DNA of 64,000 nt. Origin: Nostoc sp. UHCC 0926 (lineage in GTDB: Bacteria > Cyanobacteriota > Cyanobacteriia > Cyanobacteriales > Nostocaceae). This document shows positions 26,918 to 36,893 of the stretch, in pieces. Numbering within the stretch: the stretch's first letter is position 1; each line of letters starts with the position of its first letter. Location: the NCBI RefSeq assembly GCF_028623165.1, contig NZ_CP117768.1, positions 3,906,001 to 3,970,000 on the forward strand, read 5' to 3'. Under the pieces are notes generated by a model. That model was given only the letters and a program-made list of their open reading frames with translations. It did not search any database and was not told where the DNA came from. The translations under genes were made by a program, and so were the position numbers.

Positions 26918-27300
26918 AAAATTTATGAGTTATAAGTTTGGAATTAAGAGAATACCAAAAAATAAATTATCCGATTTCGTAGGGGAGCCAGTGCGTTGCG
27001 GTGAGTCCAGCGCTGTAGGCAAGTGGCTTTCCGGGAGGTTCCCGACGCAAGGGTAGCACAGCGTTAGCGACTGTGCGTAGCGTCTGACTCGCTAACGCTG
27101 CGCTATCTGTTGTAGCAACTGGTGTTGTGTTAGCGATCGCCTAACGCACCTTACAGGTTGGATCTGTTTTTTATTGAAAATTCCCAATAACTCCTAACTC
27201 CTGTACAGACGCGATTAATCGCGTCTCTCCTAACTCCTGTACAGACGCGATTAATCGCGTCTCTCCTAACTCTTAACTCTTAACTTTATTTATAAATCAA
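26918..27300. other. Repeat-filled gap between kdpA and kdpB
   Basis: The first half (about 26980-27140) is a run of GCGTTAGCGA and AGCGCAG-type palindromic words. The second half holds two perfect 36-base tandem copies with a central palindrome (27191-27262). No gene is present. A new promoter for kdpB inside it is possible but not identified. Confidence 0.6.
27191..27262. repeat. Two tandem 36-bp repeats, each with a 20-bp palindrome
   Basis: The unit is CTCCTAACTCCTGTAC followed by the palindrome AGACGCGATTAATCGCGTCT. Copies are at 27191-27226 and 27227-27262 and are identical, with a partial third start at 27263. The palindrome is its own complement. Confidence 0.9.
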
Positions 27301-29397
27301 GTGGCAACTAACTTCAAAGCTAGACGCCCAAATTCCCGTGCTGGCGATCGCCGCCAAGCACGTAAAAAGGCGAAGACAAGTACTAAGTGGCTGTACTTAA
27401 GGGCAATTAAAGATGCTTTTGTCAAGCTCAACCCTAAGTATGCAATCAAAAACCCAGTAATGTTTGTGGTTTGGGTGGGGACAATCATTACCCTATTGCT
27501 AACAATTGATCCCAACCTATTTGGCCCAGCCCTCCAAAAGAACCCGCAACTTTTCAACGGCTTGTTGTCGGGGATTTTATTCTTTACAGTTTGGTTTGCC
27601 AATTTTGCCGAAGCTGTGGCCCAAGGACGGGGTAAAGCCCAAGCCGATGCTTTGCGATCGACGAAATCAGAGACGATCGCTAAAAAACTTGCTCCCGATG
27701 GCACACTTAGTGAAGTTCCATCCACCAGCCTGAAACAGGGCGATACCATCTATGTCGTTGCTGGCGATATCATTCCCGCCGATGGCGAAGTAATCATGGG
27801 TGTCGCCTCTGTGGATGAATCGGCAATTACTGGGGAATCGGCACCAGTATTGAAAGAATCAGGCTCCGACGTTACTAGTTCCGTTACTGGTGGGACGCGG
27901 ATTATCTCAGATGAACTAATTATCCGCATCACATCTGACCCAGGCAAAGGCTTTATTGACCGGATGATTGCCTTGGTGGAAGGGGCAGAACGCAGCAAAA
28001 CACCCAATGAAATTGCCCTGACAGTATTGCTGGCAGTTCTGAGCTTAGTATTTTTGTTAGTCGTGGTAACCTTGCCCGCACTTGCTTACTATGTCAACAG
28101 TCCAGTCAGCGTGCCAATTTTGATTGCTTTGTTAGTAGCATTAATTCCGACAACGATTGGCGGCTTACTAAGTACCATCGGCATTGCTGGTATGGATCGA
28201 GTTGCCCAATTTAACGTCATTGCCACTTCCGGACGAGTAGTCGAAGCCTGTGGAGATGTCACCACTTTAGTGCTGGATAAGACAGGTACAATTACCCTCG
28301 GCAACCGTTTGGCGGAAGAGTTTATCCCAATTAACGGTCATTCAATGTCGGAAATTGCTAATGTTGCATGGGCGGCTAGTGTCTTTGACAATACACCAGA
28401 AGGTAAATCGATTGTTCGATTGGCAGAAAAGTTAGGGGCACGGTTTGATTTTGACTTCAGTCAAGCAGAAGGAGTTGATTTTTCTGCCAAAACCCGCATG
28501 AGTGGCACCAACTTGCCTGGAGGGCATGAGGCCAGGAAGGGAGCAGTAGAAGCCATTAAAGGATTTCTCCGTTTCCACAACGAACGCGATAGCGCAGAAC
28601 TGGATGCTACCTACGAACGAGTTTCTCGCCTGGGAGGTACACCCCTAGCAGTCAGCCTAGATAACGAAATCTATGGGGTTATTTATCTCAAAGATATAGT
28701 TAAACCTGGTATCCGCGATCGCTTTGAGCAACTGCGACGGATGGGAGTGCGTACCATCATGCTAACTGGAGACAACCGAATTACAGCTTCTGTGATTGCC
28801 AAAGAAGCTGGGGTAGATGACTTCATCGCCGAAGCCACACCAGAAGACAAAATCAGTGTCATTAAAAAGGAGCAAGCAGCAGGCAAACTGGTTGCCATGA
28901 CGGGAGATGGCACTAACGATGCTCCAGCATTAGCCCAAGCTAACGTTGGCGTTGCGATGAATACAGGAACACAAGCTGCAAAAGAAGCCGCCAACATGGT
29001 CGATTTGGACTCCGATCCCACAAAACTGATTGATATCATTAGCATTGGCAAACAATTGCTGATTACTCGCGGGGCATTGACTACATTTTCTATCGCTAAT
29101 GACATTGCTAAATACTTTGCGATTATCCCAATGATATTTGTCGCTGCTAACCTGCAAAGCCTGAATATTATGAATTTGACTAGCCCTAAGTCTGCTGTAC
29201 TATCAGCGCTGATTTACAACGCTTTGATTATTCCAGCTTTGATTCCCTTGGCATTGCATGGTGTGCGGTTTAGACCCCTAACAGCTAATCAGCTAGTGCA
29301 ACGTAATATCTTAATTTATGGCTTAGGTGGGGTGATTGCGCCGTTTATCGGCATTAAGTTGATAGATATAGTGATTACAATTGTGGGCTTGGCTTAA
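27301..29397 (+). CDS. kdpB: Potassium-transporting ATPase subunit B
   Basis: A 698-residue P-type ATPase, the energising subunit of Kdp. The phosphorylated aspartate is Asp326 in [15 protein letters not shown] is the actuator TGES loop, and [10 protein letters not shown] and [15 protein letters not shown] are the P-domain motifs. The length fits the family (about 680-700). The start is GTG at 27301, giving a basic N-terminal tail ([18 protein letters not shown]) that is longer than in E. coli. It acts in the inner membrane with KdpA and KdpC. Confidence 0.95.
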   Translation: MATNFKARRPNSRAGDRRQARKKAKTSTKWLYLRAIKDAFVKLNPKYAIKNPVMFVVWVGTIITLLLTIDPNLFGPALQKNPQLFNGLLSGILFFTVWFANFAEAVAQGRGKAQADALRSTKSETIAKKLAPDGTLSEVPSTSLKQGDTIYVVAGDIIPADGEVIMGVASVDESAITGESAPVLKESGSDVTSSVTGGTRIISDELIIRITSDPGKGFIDRMIALVEGAERSKTPNEIALTVLLAVLSLVFLLVVVTLPALAYYVNSPVSVPILIALLVALIPTTIGGLLSTIGIAGMDRVAQFNVIATSGRVVEACGDVTTLVLDKTGTITLGNRLAEEFIPINGHSMSEIANVAWAASVFDNTPEGKSIVRLAEKLGARFDFDFSQAEGVDFSAKTRMSGTNLPGGHEARKGAVEAIKGFLRFHNERDSAELDATYERVSRLGGTPLAVSLDNEIYGVIYLKDIVKPGIRDRFEQLRRMGVRTIMLTGDNRITASVIAKEAGVDDFIAEATPEDKISVIKKEQAAGKLVAMTGDGTNDAPALAQANVGVAMNTGTQAAKEAANMVDLDSDPTKLIDIISIGKQLLITRGALTTFSIANDIAKYFAIIPMIFVAANLQSLNIMNLTSPKSAVLSALIYNALIIPALIPLALHGVRFRPLTANQLVQRNILIYGLGGVIAPFIGIKLIDIVITIVGLA

Positions 29398-29511
29398 GGA
29401 CAACAAAAGTAGAGATGCTCCCAAACAAGCGCATCTTACTAAGGTAAGATAATAAACATTTGACCTTTTTTATTTTTACTTTTATCTATTCAGAAGGGGA
29501 ACAAAAAGAAT

Positions 29512-29757
29512 ATGAATAAACAGGTCGATGTTTGGGAGAAGTTTCTGCCCATGAATCTGATACAGGCGATGTCCTTTGTTTGGTCGCAATCGCATAAACA
29601 ACACCTACCAAAGAAGACGCAAAGAGTGGAGAACGCACTGATGCGGCGCTATAGGTTGGTTCACCATGTCTGTTTGTCTGCTTGTCTTCTCAACACTCGC
29701 TATTTTTATCCTGCTGTGCTTGAATGTGGTAGCCCTAGTTGTTTACGCTGTTGCTGA
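29512..29757 (+). pseudogene. Probable frameshifted N-terminus of a KdpF/KdpG-like small subunit
   Basis: An 81-residue frame whose first 45 residues (VWEKFLPMNLIQAMSFVW, basic KKTQRVENALMRR) look like the cytosolic start of the extra small protein that Anabaena kdp operons carry between kdpB and kdpC. The second half of this frame is unlike protein. The expected hydrophobic segment (LAIFILLCLNVVALVVYAVA) appears in the next frame from 29666 on. This is best explained by a frameshift, or by a sequencing error. AGAAGGGGA lies upstream at 29491-29499. Confidence 0.45.
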
Positions 29758-30442
29758 CAGCACCTTGGAACGTCCTTCTGGTTGGGTAAAAGAATTAAAA
29801 ATTAAAAATAAAATATTAGCAGCAATTGGAAAACTTTTTATGGCTATTATTCGAGAAACTATCAGAGCAATTTTCATCACTCTAATGCTTTGGTTGTTGA
29901 CTGCAATCATCTATCCTTTGGTAATCCTTGTAGTGGGTCAAGTTTTTTTACCATATCAAGCCAATGGCAGCATCATGCGGAATCTAAATAATCAACCAAT
30001 TGGTTCGGCTTTGATTGGTCAAGTCTTCACATCTGAGCGATATTTCCATCCCCGTCCCAGTACTGTTAGATATAGCCAAGGCAAAAAAGCCAAGCCAACT
30101 GGTATATCTGGAGCCAGCAATCTCGCTGCAAGCAATCCAGAGCTACTGAAGCGGATTCTAGAACAGGCAAATCAATTGCGAGACGAAAATCTTCAACCGA
30201 TTGCTGATATAATTTATACGTCTGCATCTGGTTTAGATCCGCATATTTCATTAAAGGCAGCCCGGCAGCAATTGACGCGGGTTGCTGGTGCGCGGGGAGT
30301 AAAAGAAGATGAGATCCTCCGTTTAATTAATAAGTATAGTGATGGCAGATTTTTATGGATTTTTGGGGAACCGGGAGTCAATGTTCTGCGATTGAATTAT
30401 GCTCTTGACTTGCAAGATATTAATCGTCAGCAAAATCAATAA
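29666..30442 (+). CDS. kdpC: Potassium-transporting ATPase subunit C with fused KdpF/G-like membrane segment
   Basis: A 258-residue frame. Residues 59-258 are a normal KdpC (200 residues): one membrane helix, then GQVFTSERYFHPRPS, SGASNLAASNPEL, SASGLDPHISLKAA and a C-terminal LNYALDLQ. KdpC could start at ATG 29840. Residues 1-58 are in frame, with no stop, and form a hydrophobic segment plus ERPSGW, resembling the small KdpF/KdpG subunit. No good ribosome site precedes either 29666 or 29840. KdpC stabilises the KdpA-KdpB complex in the inner membrane. Whether the fused or short form is made is unknown. Confidence 0.85.
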   Translation: MSVCLLVFSTLAIFILLCLNVVALVVYAVADSTLERPSGWVKELKIKNKILAAIGKLFMAIIRETIRAIFITLMLWLLTAIIYPLVILVVGQVFLPYQANGSIMRNLNNQPIGSALIGQVFTSERYFHPRPSTVRYSQGKKAKPTGISGASNLAASNPELLKRILEQANQLRDENLQPIADIIYTSASGLDPHISLKAARQQLTRVAGARGVKEDEILRLINKYSDGRFLWIFGEPGVNVLRLNYALDLQDINRQQNQ

Positions 30443-30514
30443 ACGGGTCATTGGGCATTGGTAAAGCGCCATTTTCTGATGAAATAGGATTGCCATACAG
30501 ATACTAAGAATGAA

Positions 30515-31696
30515 ATGTCAGATAATAGTAATACTGCTTCGGCTGGTACAGCACCTTTAAATTCTGCAAGTAACTCTCTTTATCCGGCAAGACGGCGGGG
30601 TAAGCATAAAATTTTTATTGGCATGGCTCCTGGGGTAGGCAAAACCTACCGGATGTTGGAAGAGGGACACGCACTCAAACAGGAAGGAATTGATGTCGTC
30701 GTTGGGCTTTTGGAAACCCACGGACGCAAGGAGACAGCTGAGAAGGCAGAGGGACTGGAAATTATAGCCCGCAAGCAATATCCTCGGGGTGAGTTGACAC
30801 TAACGGACATGGATACAGATGGTATTTTAAAGCGATCGCCCCAATTAATCTTAATCGATGAACTTGCCCATACCAATGTCCCTGATTCTCCACGCGAAAA
30901 ACGCTACGAAGATGTAGAAGTAGTTTTGGCAGTAGGTATTGATGTCTACTCCACAATGAATGTGCAACATTTAGAAAGTCTCAATGACTTAGTAGCCCGA
31001 ATTACTGGGGTGGTAGTCCGTGAGCGTGTTCCTGACAGAATTTTAGATGAAGCAGATGAAGTTGTATTAGTAGATGTCACACCGGAAACCCTGCAAGAAC
31101 GATTATTAGAAGGGAAGATTTACGCACCGCAAAAAATCCAACAATCCCTCAATAACTTTTTCCAACGTCGTAACCTGATTGCTTTGCGGGAGTTGGCTTT
31201 GCGGGAAGTAGCAGACAACGTGGAAGAAAATGCGATCGCTACTATCCCCAATGGGCAATCCTGTAATATTCATGAGCGGGTTTTGGTATGTGTATCCACC
31301 TATCCCAACTCAGTACAGCTGTTACGCCGGGGTGCAAGGATAGCTAACTATATGAACGCGCCGCTTTATACCTTATTTGTGGCCGATTCAGAGCGCTTTC
31401 TTACTAAAGAGGAAAGCTTACACATCCACACTTGTGAGAAACTTTGTAAAGAATTTGAAGGTACTTTTCTTCGTATTACCAACAGTAATGTAGCCAATGC
31501 GATCGCCCAAGTCGCCGAGAAATATCGGATCACCCAAATTGTAATTGGAGAGAGTCAGCGAACCTCCTTCGGAGGCGCTTTGCTAACGCGCTGGCAAATG
31601 CTCCTCAAAGGATCTTTGACGCAAAAATTGGTGCGCTTGCTCAAAAATATAGATTTGCATATCATTGCCAGCGAAAAAATGGTTTCACCCAAATAG
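30515..31696 (+). CDS. kdpD: Short KdpD: sensor and USP domains without histidine kinase
   Basis: A 393-residue protein corresponding only to the N-terminal part of E. coli KdpD (about 900 residues). It has the KdpD signature with Walker A GMAPGVGKT at 36-44 and LILIDELAHTN, followed by a universal-stress-protein-like domain (about 250-390, LVCVSTYPNSVQLLRRG, IVIGESQRTS). There is no membrane, histidine-kinase or ATPase domain. Such truncated KdpD proteins are known from Anabaena. It must signal with another kinase or act by binding. It overlaps nothing and converges with the carotenoid oxygenase gene, four bases away. Confidence 0.9.
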   Translation: MSDNSNTASAGTAPLNSASNSLYPARRRGKHKIFIGMAPGVGKTYRMLEEGHALKQEGIDVVVGLLETHGRKETAEKAEGLEIIARKQYPRGELTLTDMDTDGILKRSPQLILIDELAHTNVPDSPREKRYEDVEVVLAVGIDVYSTMNVQHLESLNDLVARITGVVVRERVPDRILDEADEVVLVDVTPETLQERLLEGKIYAPQKIQQSLNNFFQRRNLIALRELALREVADNVEENAIATIPNGQSCNIHERVLVCVSTYPNSVQLLRRGARIANYMNAPLYTLFVADSERFLTKEESLHIHTCEKLCKEFEGTFLRITNSNVANAIAQVAEKYRITQIVIGESQRTSFGGALLTRWQMLLKGSLTQKLVRLLKNIDLHIIASEKMVSPK

Positions 31697-31700
31697 GGGA

Positions 31701-33200
31701 TCAAATTTCCCCAAAAATCTCAGAAGTAAAGCTTCCATGCAAACCATAGGGGATATGATGCTTGAGATGTAGCCGAGCAATTACTCCTTTACGGAAATCA
31801 CTGGCATCTAAAATCACTACATCCGAGCGGTGATGAGTAGCATCATAAACTAAAGCTAATACCCAACCATCATCTTCCTTTTCAGAATCTGGACGTGGAA
31901 CAAAAATCGGTTCACCTACAAAACCACGGGGTGCAGCACTCCAAAATTGTCTTTCTCCAGACTCTAAATCAATTTTCAGCAATGCTTGTAAGGGAGCATT
32001 ACCAGTCTCTGCATGAGCCACACCTATATATAGATATCGATAAGGACGTCCCACATTCGCCGGATGTATGCTGGGAAATTCACAACAACGGCCATCAATC
32101 AATTCCCGCCGCACTGTCCCATTCTTTAGATTCAGATAAAATCGCCAAAGTTGCCCAGGTGAAAGTGCCTCAATATCAACTTGTCGAAAATCGCTTTCGG
32201 GTTCTACTTCTGGGAAAGATTGGTAGCAAATGGAGTCAATCAAAACTTCGTCTCCTACTTCAAAAGCATTAATGTGGTGGAAGACGAAACCCGACTGAGT
32301 TTCTAGAATTTTTATCTTTTCTTGCCCTTCTTTCGGGAAGCGGGGAATAATTATAATTTGAGTTGGCTGATTTGGCTGAAATTTGATACATTCTCCCACC
32401 GCACGTATTCCCAAGGCGAAAGGTATGGGATTGAAGGTGACAGGATTTTGAAAGAAGATGCAGTAATTGGGAGTAATGACAAAATCGTGGATGAAACAAA
32501 AACCTGGAACACTATGAGCGTGCTGTCTAACAATTTTACCCGCTAAGTTTAGCTCGAAAATAGTAATTGTGGTAGATAATCCCGGCTTAATCGAGAAATT
32601 TACCAGGCAAGGTGCGCCCCCATCTTGGTCGCAATTATTTTCCAAGCGGGGATGTGCAGCGAAAGCTTCACCTGCTGACAAAACACCATTAAAATATTCA
32701 TTGCCCAAGGTTTCAAGAGTATAAGGATCGAGGCGATGTGCTTCACCCCCTTCCCACAGCGCTAGTAGTTTATCACCCCAATAAATAACATTGGTATTAG
32801 CGATATTTTTGAGTTTGAAGTCAAAGATATTAGCTAGCCAACCGCCGGGTTTTTGAGTACCAAAAATACCGCGATAGAGAATTTTTCCTGCCTTTTGCTC
32901 TGCCAAATAGGCAGTTGTGTGGACAAAGCGGTTACGAAAATGAGCGCGACCGTTGGTAAAGGTAATTTTGCTAATCATCCCATCCCCATCAAATGGGTGA
33001 TGAAGAGGTTGCCCATTCACATCCAGCAAACCAGGGCCATTTCTAAACAGCGTCCCTTCTAACTCTCTGGGAATTTGTCCTTCTATATCATCAATCCAAT
33101 AATCAAACTCTTGGGTGAGAGATTGATATCCTCCTTGCCAGTCTGCACGAGTGTAGGATTTTTCTGTAACTGGACTTTCTTGACTTTTAAAACTTTGCAT
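31701..33200 (-). CDS. Carotenoid cleavage oxygenase (RPE65/CCD family)
   Basis: A 499-residue non-heme iron dioxygenase. The four iron-ligand histidines are visible in their family contexts: AAHPRLEN, FIHDFVI, FHHINAFE and YGLHGSF near the C-terminus. It cleaves a double bond in the polyene chain of carotenoids or apocarotenoids to give aldehydes or ketones. Which bond is cut cannot be read from sequence. It probably works at membranes where carotenoids are stored. It is a single gene convergent with kdpD, and the BT1 transporter lies upstream on the same strand after about 97 bases. Confidence 0.88.
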   Translation of the reverse strand: MQSFKSQESPVTEKSYTRADWQGGYQSLTQEFDYWIDDIEGQIPRELEGTLFRNGPGLLDVNGQPLHHPFDGDGMISKITFTNGRAHFRNRFVHTTAYLAEQKAGKILYRGIFGTQKPGGWLANIFDFKLKNIANTNVIYWGDKLLALWEGGEAHRLDPYTLETLGNEYFNGVLSAGEAFAAHPRLENNCDQDGGAPCLVNFSIKPGLSTTITIFELNLAGKIVRQHAHSVPGFCFIHDFVITPNYCIFFQNPVTFNPIPFALGIRAVGECIKFQPNQPTQIIIIPRFPKEGQEKIKILETQSGFVFHHINAFEVGDEVLIDSICYQSFPEVEPESDFRQVDIEALSPGQLWRFYLNLKNGTVRRELIDGRCCEFPSIHPANVGRPYRYLYIGVAHAETGNAPLQALLKIDLESGERQFWSAAPRGFVGEPIFVPRPDSEKEDDGWVLALVYDATHHRSDVVILDASDFRKGVIARLHLKHHIPYGLHGSFTSEIFGEI

Positions 33201-33297
33201 ATACTTTGTTTTTTCTTGTTACTTTGCACAAAAATATGTAGCCGCTAAAAATAATTTATTTGCGACTTTGCTACGCCAGTGCGTGAGATTTATGACA

Positions 33298-34713
33298 CTA
33301 TTCCACTATTTTCGACTCTGGTTCTCTCAGTACCAACTCAGACATCAAATCAGGCAAAAACGGTTGTTCCCCATCTTTCGGTGGCTCAGTTTGCTCTTCA
33401 GCACCAGGTAGCCAGTTGATAAATGGTAAGGGCAATAGCGTGCTGAGGTTAGTAATTAACACCAACAGCCAAAGTGACTCAAAGTTCGTTGCAGTAATCC
33501 CCAGCCAATAGGTGATTAATGCCCCAAATGCGCGAGAAACCGTTCCAGCAGAATTAAATACCGACATTAACAAGGCAAATAATGTCGCTTCCACACCAGA
33601 GGGACAAAGCCTTGCTGCTAGAACCATCACTTGCATAAAGGCAATTTGACCCATCACAGAAAGAACAACACTATCACCCAAACTAAACCAGTGGTCATCT
33701 ATACCCAACCGCCTGTTTGTGTGAGTCACTAACAACAGCATCGTCATCCCTAAAATTGACGAAAGGACGGTACTCCAAGTAAAAATCACGCGAAAAGGGA
33801 TGCTTTTGAGAAAACGTTGAAAAATCCAAACACCTGCTAGAGAAGCGAAACTTGTCACCAAGTGTACCCGCCCCAAAAATTCTGGCTCAAAGTGTAATTC
33901 GTTGGTAGAAAAGTAGAAAAAGGCTGAGTCAGCACTTGGCGTAGCTTGCCAGACGAAGATAAACGCCGTTGGTAGCCAAATTGTTTTTTGGCTAATGGCT
34001 TGGCGTAGCTGCTTCAGTTGATGTTTGATTGGTAAAGAGTTGGTGTGATTACTATCTTGAGAATCTTTGCTAACGGGGGACTCAGCAATTAACCAAGCTA
34101 CCCCTGAAACGATCAGAGGAAACAAGGCGGTAATTCCAAAGACAGTACGGGTAGTAAAGTATTGGAGCAGCAGACCGCTAAAGTATGCTGTTATCAAACC
34201 TCCGATCGCAGAAGCACCCCAGCACACAGATTGTAGTGAACCGGCTTTCGCTTGCGATTCGCCTCTGGCTCGTTCAACAACCAGTGAGTCAACTATGACA
34301 TCACTCATGGCGACAGAGAGAGAACTAAGAGCGATCGCTAACGTAGCTGCCCAGGTAGTATGAACTATTGTGGCCAGACTTACCCAGGAAGCAGTTCCCA
34401 GTATCCCGGATAAAATCAAGTAAGGACGCCTACGATAGCCAAATATAGGCAAGCCATCAGAGATAAAACCAAACACTGGCTTGATCATCCAAGGTAGCAA
34501 GACAATTCCGAATAGCGCCGACACCTGGACTGGACTCAGCAGCAGTTCATCTTTGAGGAAAAAGCTAACGGCTAAACGCGATAGCCCTAAAATTCCTTGG
34601 ACAAAGTAAACGGTGAGAATTGCAATTAACTCCGCATTGGGTTCATTACCCAAGAAGATTTTTTGTGTTAATGAGTCTTTAACTTTGGACAAGCCAGATG
34701 ATTGAAGCACCAT
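33298..34713 (-). CDS. Folate-biopterin transporter (BT1) family MFS protein
   Basis: A 471-residue membrane protein with about twelve helices. The N-terminal signature (YFVQGILGLSRLAVSFFLKDEL, MIKPVFGFISDGLPIFGYRRRPYL) is typical of the folate-biopterin transporter branch of the major facilitator superfamily. A Synechocystis member has been shown to carry folates. It should move folates or pterins across the inner membrane or chromatic membranes. The substrate here is inferred from the family. The carotenoid oxygenase gene follows on the same strand. Confidence 0.85.
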   Translation of the reverse strand: MVLQSSGLSKVKDSLTQKIFLGNEPNAELIAILTVYFVQGILGLSRLAVSFFLKDELLLSPVQVSALFGIVLLPWMIKPVFGFISDGLPIFGYRRRPYLILSGILGTASWVSLATIVHTTWAATLAIALSSLSVAMSDVIVDSLVVERARGESQAKAGSLQSVCWGASAIGGLITAYFSGLLLQYFTTRTVFGITALFPLIVSGVAWLIAESPVSKDSQDSNHTNSLPIKHQLKQLRQAISQKTIWLPTAFIFVWQATPSADSAFFYFSTNELHFEPEFLGRVHLVTSFASLAGVWIFQRFLKSIPFRVIFTWSTVLSSILGMTMLLLVTHTNRRLGIDDHWFSLGDSVVLSVMGQIAFMQVMVLAARLCPSGVEATLFALLMSVFNSAGTVSRAFGALITYWLGITATNFESLWLLVLITNLSTLLPLPFINWLPGAEEQTEPPKDGEQPFLPDLMSELVLREPESKIVE

Positions 34714-35369
34714 TCGATAAATATTTTTTAAATTTTATCTACTTTTCTATCATATCGATATCTTAAGACCTGGGCTTTAGGATCAGTTCTTAAGCCTCTG
34801 GACTGGGTAATGCCGACATCTCCAAGCTAAACCAGGAACTAATCCAGGCATTGTCCAACTTTCTCCAAGTGTTGTAGAGCGGCTGATGATAAAATAAATG
34901 ACAAAAGAATTAGGGCGAACTTACCTAAGTAAGCTCGCCCTAACTTGTATTTCATGTTGACTTTTCACTGGAACTTTTGAAATCCTGCCTATGGCACACT
35001 ACGCCAACATGGAGTCTGGAAGTAGAGTATAGAGAAAATCAGGCAAATCTTACAGAGCTAGAATTAGTATCTTTTAAGAAATTGCTTTCCACTTTGCAAC
35101 TTCTCGTTATTACGCTTGCAGAGAAACTTGATGATCCAACGCCGGAATGCCCAAGACTTAGACCAGCACCGCATAAGTCCAGCATCTCTGTAACACTTTT
35201 CCCAAAAACGACTGCGGTTAGTACACTAATTGCAAAGACAAACGGCATAAAGACTGGAACAAAAAAACGGTGCTATTAACGTTGCGAGTGACATTCCCTT
35301 AATTATCATTAAAAGTGCAGAAGACGCTTAATGTGAGCCAGAAATCGTCTTGTTTGCAAATTGCAACAG
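34714..35369. other. Gap with a 15-bp near-perfect hairpin
   Basis: TTAGGGCGAACTTAC (34910-34924) pairs with GTAAGCTCGCCCTAA (34929-34943) with one mismatch. A TTG-start frame of 100 codons follows on the plus strand (34977-35279) and could be a decayed gene, but it is not recognisable. No other feature is supported. Confidence 0.45.
34910..34943. repeat. Dispersed hairpin, 14 of 15 bases paired
   Basis: It has the same style as the other short GTAGGG-, GGTGCG- and AGTCAGGG-type palindromes in the window. It may act as a bidirectional terminator. It lies between divergently and convergently placed genes with no long T run. Confidence 0.55.
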
Positions 35370-36173
35370 TTATGACAATTGCAAAACTGACTTTTTATTG
35401 ACTCGACGGGTCAGAACTGAAGTAGCACCCACCAAACCAATTACAAGAACTCCTAATACAGAAGAAGACTCAGGAACTGCTACTGTAACGACGCTACCAG
35501 TGATACTTTTGTAGCTAGTGGCGACTGTATGATTATCTGATTCAAAACCAGTTCCGCCAACATTGGTGAATTGAACCTGATCAAAAGTTCCGCCAACATC
35601 GTAGAAGTTGATAAACGCAAAGGGTTCTCCAGAATCCTGATTTTGGAATGTCGAATTAGGATTACCGTAGTAGCTGGCTTTATTTGGTAGCTTTCCGATA
35701 TAACTAACGACATCAGCGGTGGTCATACTTTGTACAACCTGACCTTGTGAAAGAAATGTAATTACGTTATTACTATCTCCCGCAGACCACCAAAGTCCAA
35801 AGTAACTTTGTGGGGTTGTCAAATTTAGGGTAGAAATCGTTTGACCATTACCTGATCTACTGGTATCTACATCAAAATATTTGCCTGTTCCACCAGCACC
35901 ACCATATTGATCTGCATTCACGATCAGAGTTTTTTGATAGCTACCAATATTTGTTGTTCCATCATTCCATTGAAAGCCTGTTGCACTGTAACCTTGTGTT
36001 TGTGCATCAAAATTTTGTATATGAGCATTAACAAGATTTGATAATTGTGCATTTTGCACGCCTGGGTCTTCTATTGATACCGCAAAAGACGCAGCCATTA
36101 CAGGACGGGTAACAGTAGCTAAAGACAAAACAACACCAGAAGCGATCGCGGACTTAATTAAAAGACTTTTCAT
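35370..36173 (-). CDS. Exported PEP-CTERM sorting domain protein
   Basis: A 267-residue secreted protein. The N-terminal signal is MKSLLIKSAIASGVVLSLAT...MAASFA, and the C-terminus is PESSSVLGVLVIGLVGATSVLTRRV, the Pro-Glu motif plus membrane helix plus basic tail of the PEP-CTERM class that is sorted by an exosortase. The body is rich in Ser, Gly, Asn and Thr, in line with a secreted beta-sandwich protein. The start at 36173 is chosen because AAAGGA precedes it; a longer frame extends 55 codons upstream. Its role on the cell surface is unknown. No exosortase gene is in the window. Confidence 0.8.
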   Translation of the reverse strand: MKSLLIKSAIASGVVLSLATVTRPVMAASFAVSIEDPGVQNAQLSNLVNAHIQNFDAQTQGYSATGFQWNDGTTNIGSYQKTLIVNADQYGGAGGTGKYFDVDTSRSGNGQTISTLNLTTPQSYFGLWWSAGDSNNVITFLSQGQVVQSMTTADVVSYIGKLPNKASYYGNPNSTFQNQDSGEPFAFINFYDVGGTFDQVQFTNVGGTGFESDNHTVATSYKSITGSVVTVAVPESSSVLGVLVIGLVGATSVLTRRVNKKSVLQLS

Positions 36174-36893
36174 TAGACAATCCTTTTCATTTTTTTTATC
36201 TTTCGTGTTCATTGCCTCATTGTGCGATGTGCCTCCAAATTCCAACATCAGAAGGATTACTACTTTTTCGATTTGCTTATACTTAGATAAAGAATGTAAG
36301 CTATTAAACCTTGTATAGAGAATAATCACTGATATCATGTTCTGTGATGTCTATCACTTTATGTAAAAAGCGCGAAGTTATCAGTGCAAAATTGTAAAGA
36401 AGCTTTATTTATAAAACGTACTATTTCGTGATTTGCAGGCAATTTATATTTTTCTGGTTCTAGATCAAGAAGGCATGAGGCATTGGACTATACCAATCCT
36501 TTGAAAACCTGTGTTTATCCCTTAGCTGAATAGTTTTTCAATTTCATGATCAAGATGACCTTGGTTATTTTTTAAGGTAATTACATAATCTGCATAATGC
36601 TAGAGTGATTAACTTTCCAATCTCTTTCTGACAACTGATAGCATCAATTTTCACAATATATCTAGATAGTTCTAATACCTTTAATAACTCTGGAATTGTT
36701 GTAATTGGAAACGTAATTATTTTTTCTGCTTCAAGGGAATCCCACGTTCTTTGACAGGTAGCCGTCGGCTGCCTCTAACTCCTTATCTCACAATTCGTCT
36801 TTCTCCGTCAACTATGTCACCTTAGTTTTTTTTTGACATGGGTAGTAACATGAATTAAACTACCCCTTGCAATTAACAAAAGAATCTTTATCA
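36174..36893. other. Gene-free stretch before anmK
   Basis: 720 bases without a convincing gene. It is A/T-rich and lacks strong inverted repeats. Promoters for both flanking divergent genes must lie here. Confidence 0.4.

Noticed and set aside
27191..27262. CRISPR array
   Set aside because: Only two identical units directly abut, with no spacers and no cas genes; they are tandem repeats.
34977..35279. 100-codon plus frame with a helix-like stretch
   Set aside because: TTG start without ribosome site and low-complexity second half. The stretch LTELELVSFKKLLSTLQLL is protein-like, so a decayed gene is possible, but it matched nothing I could name.
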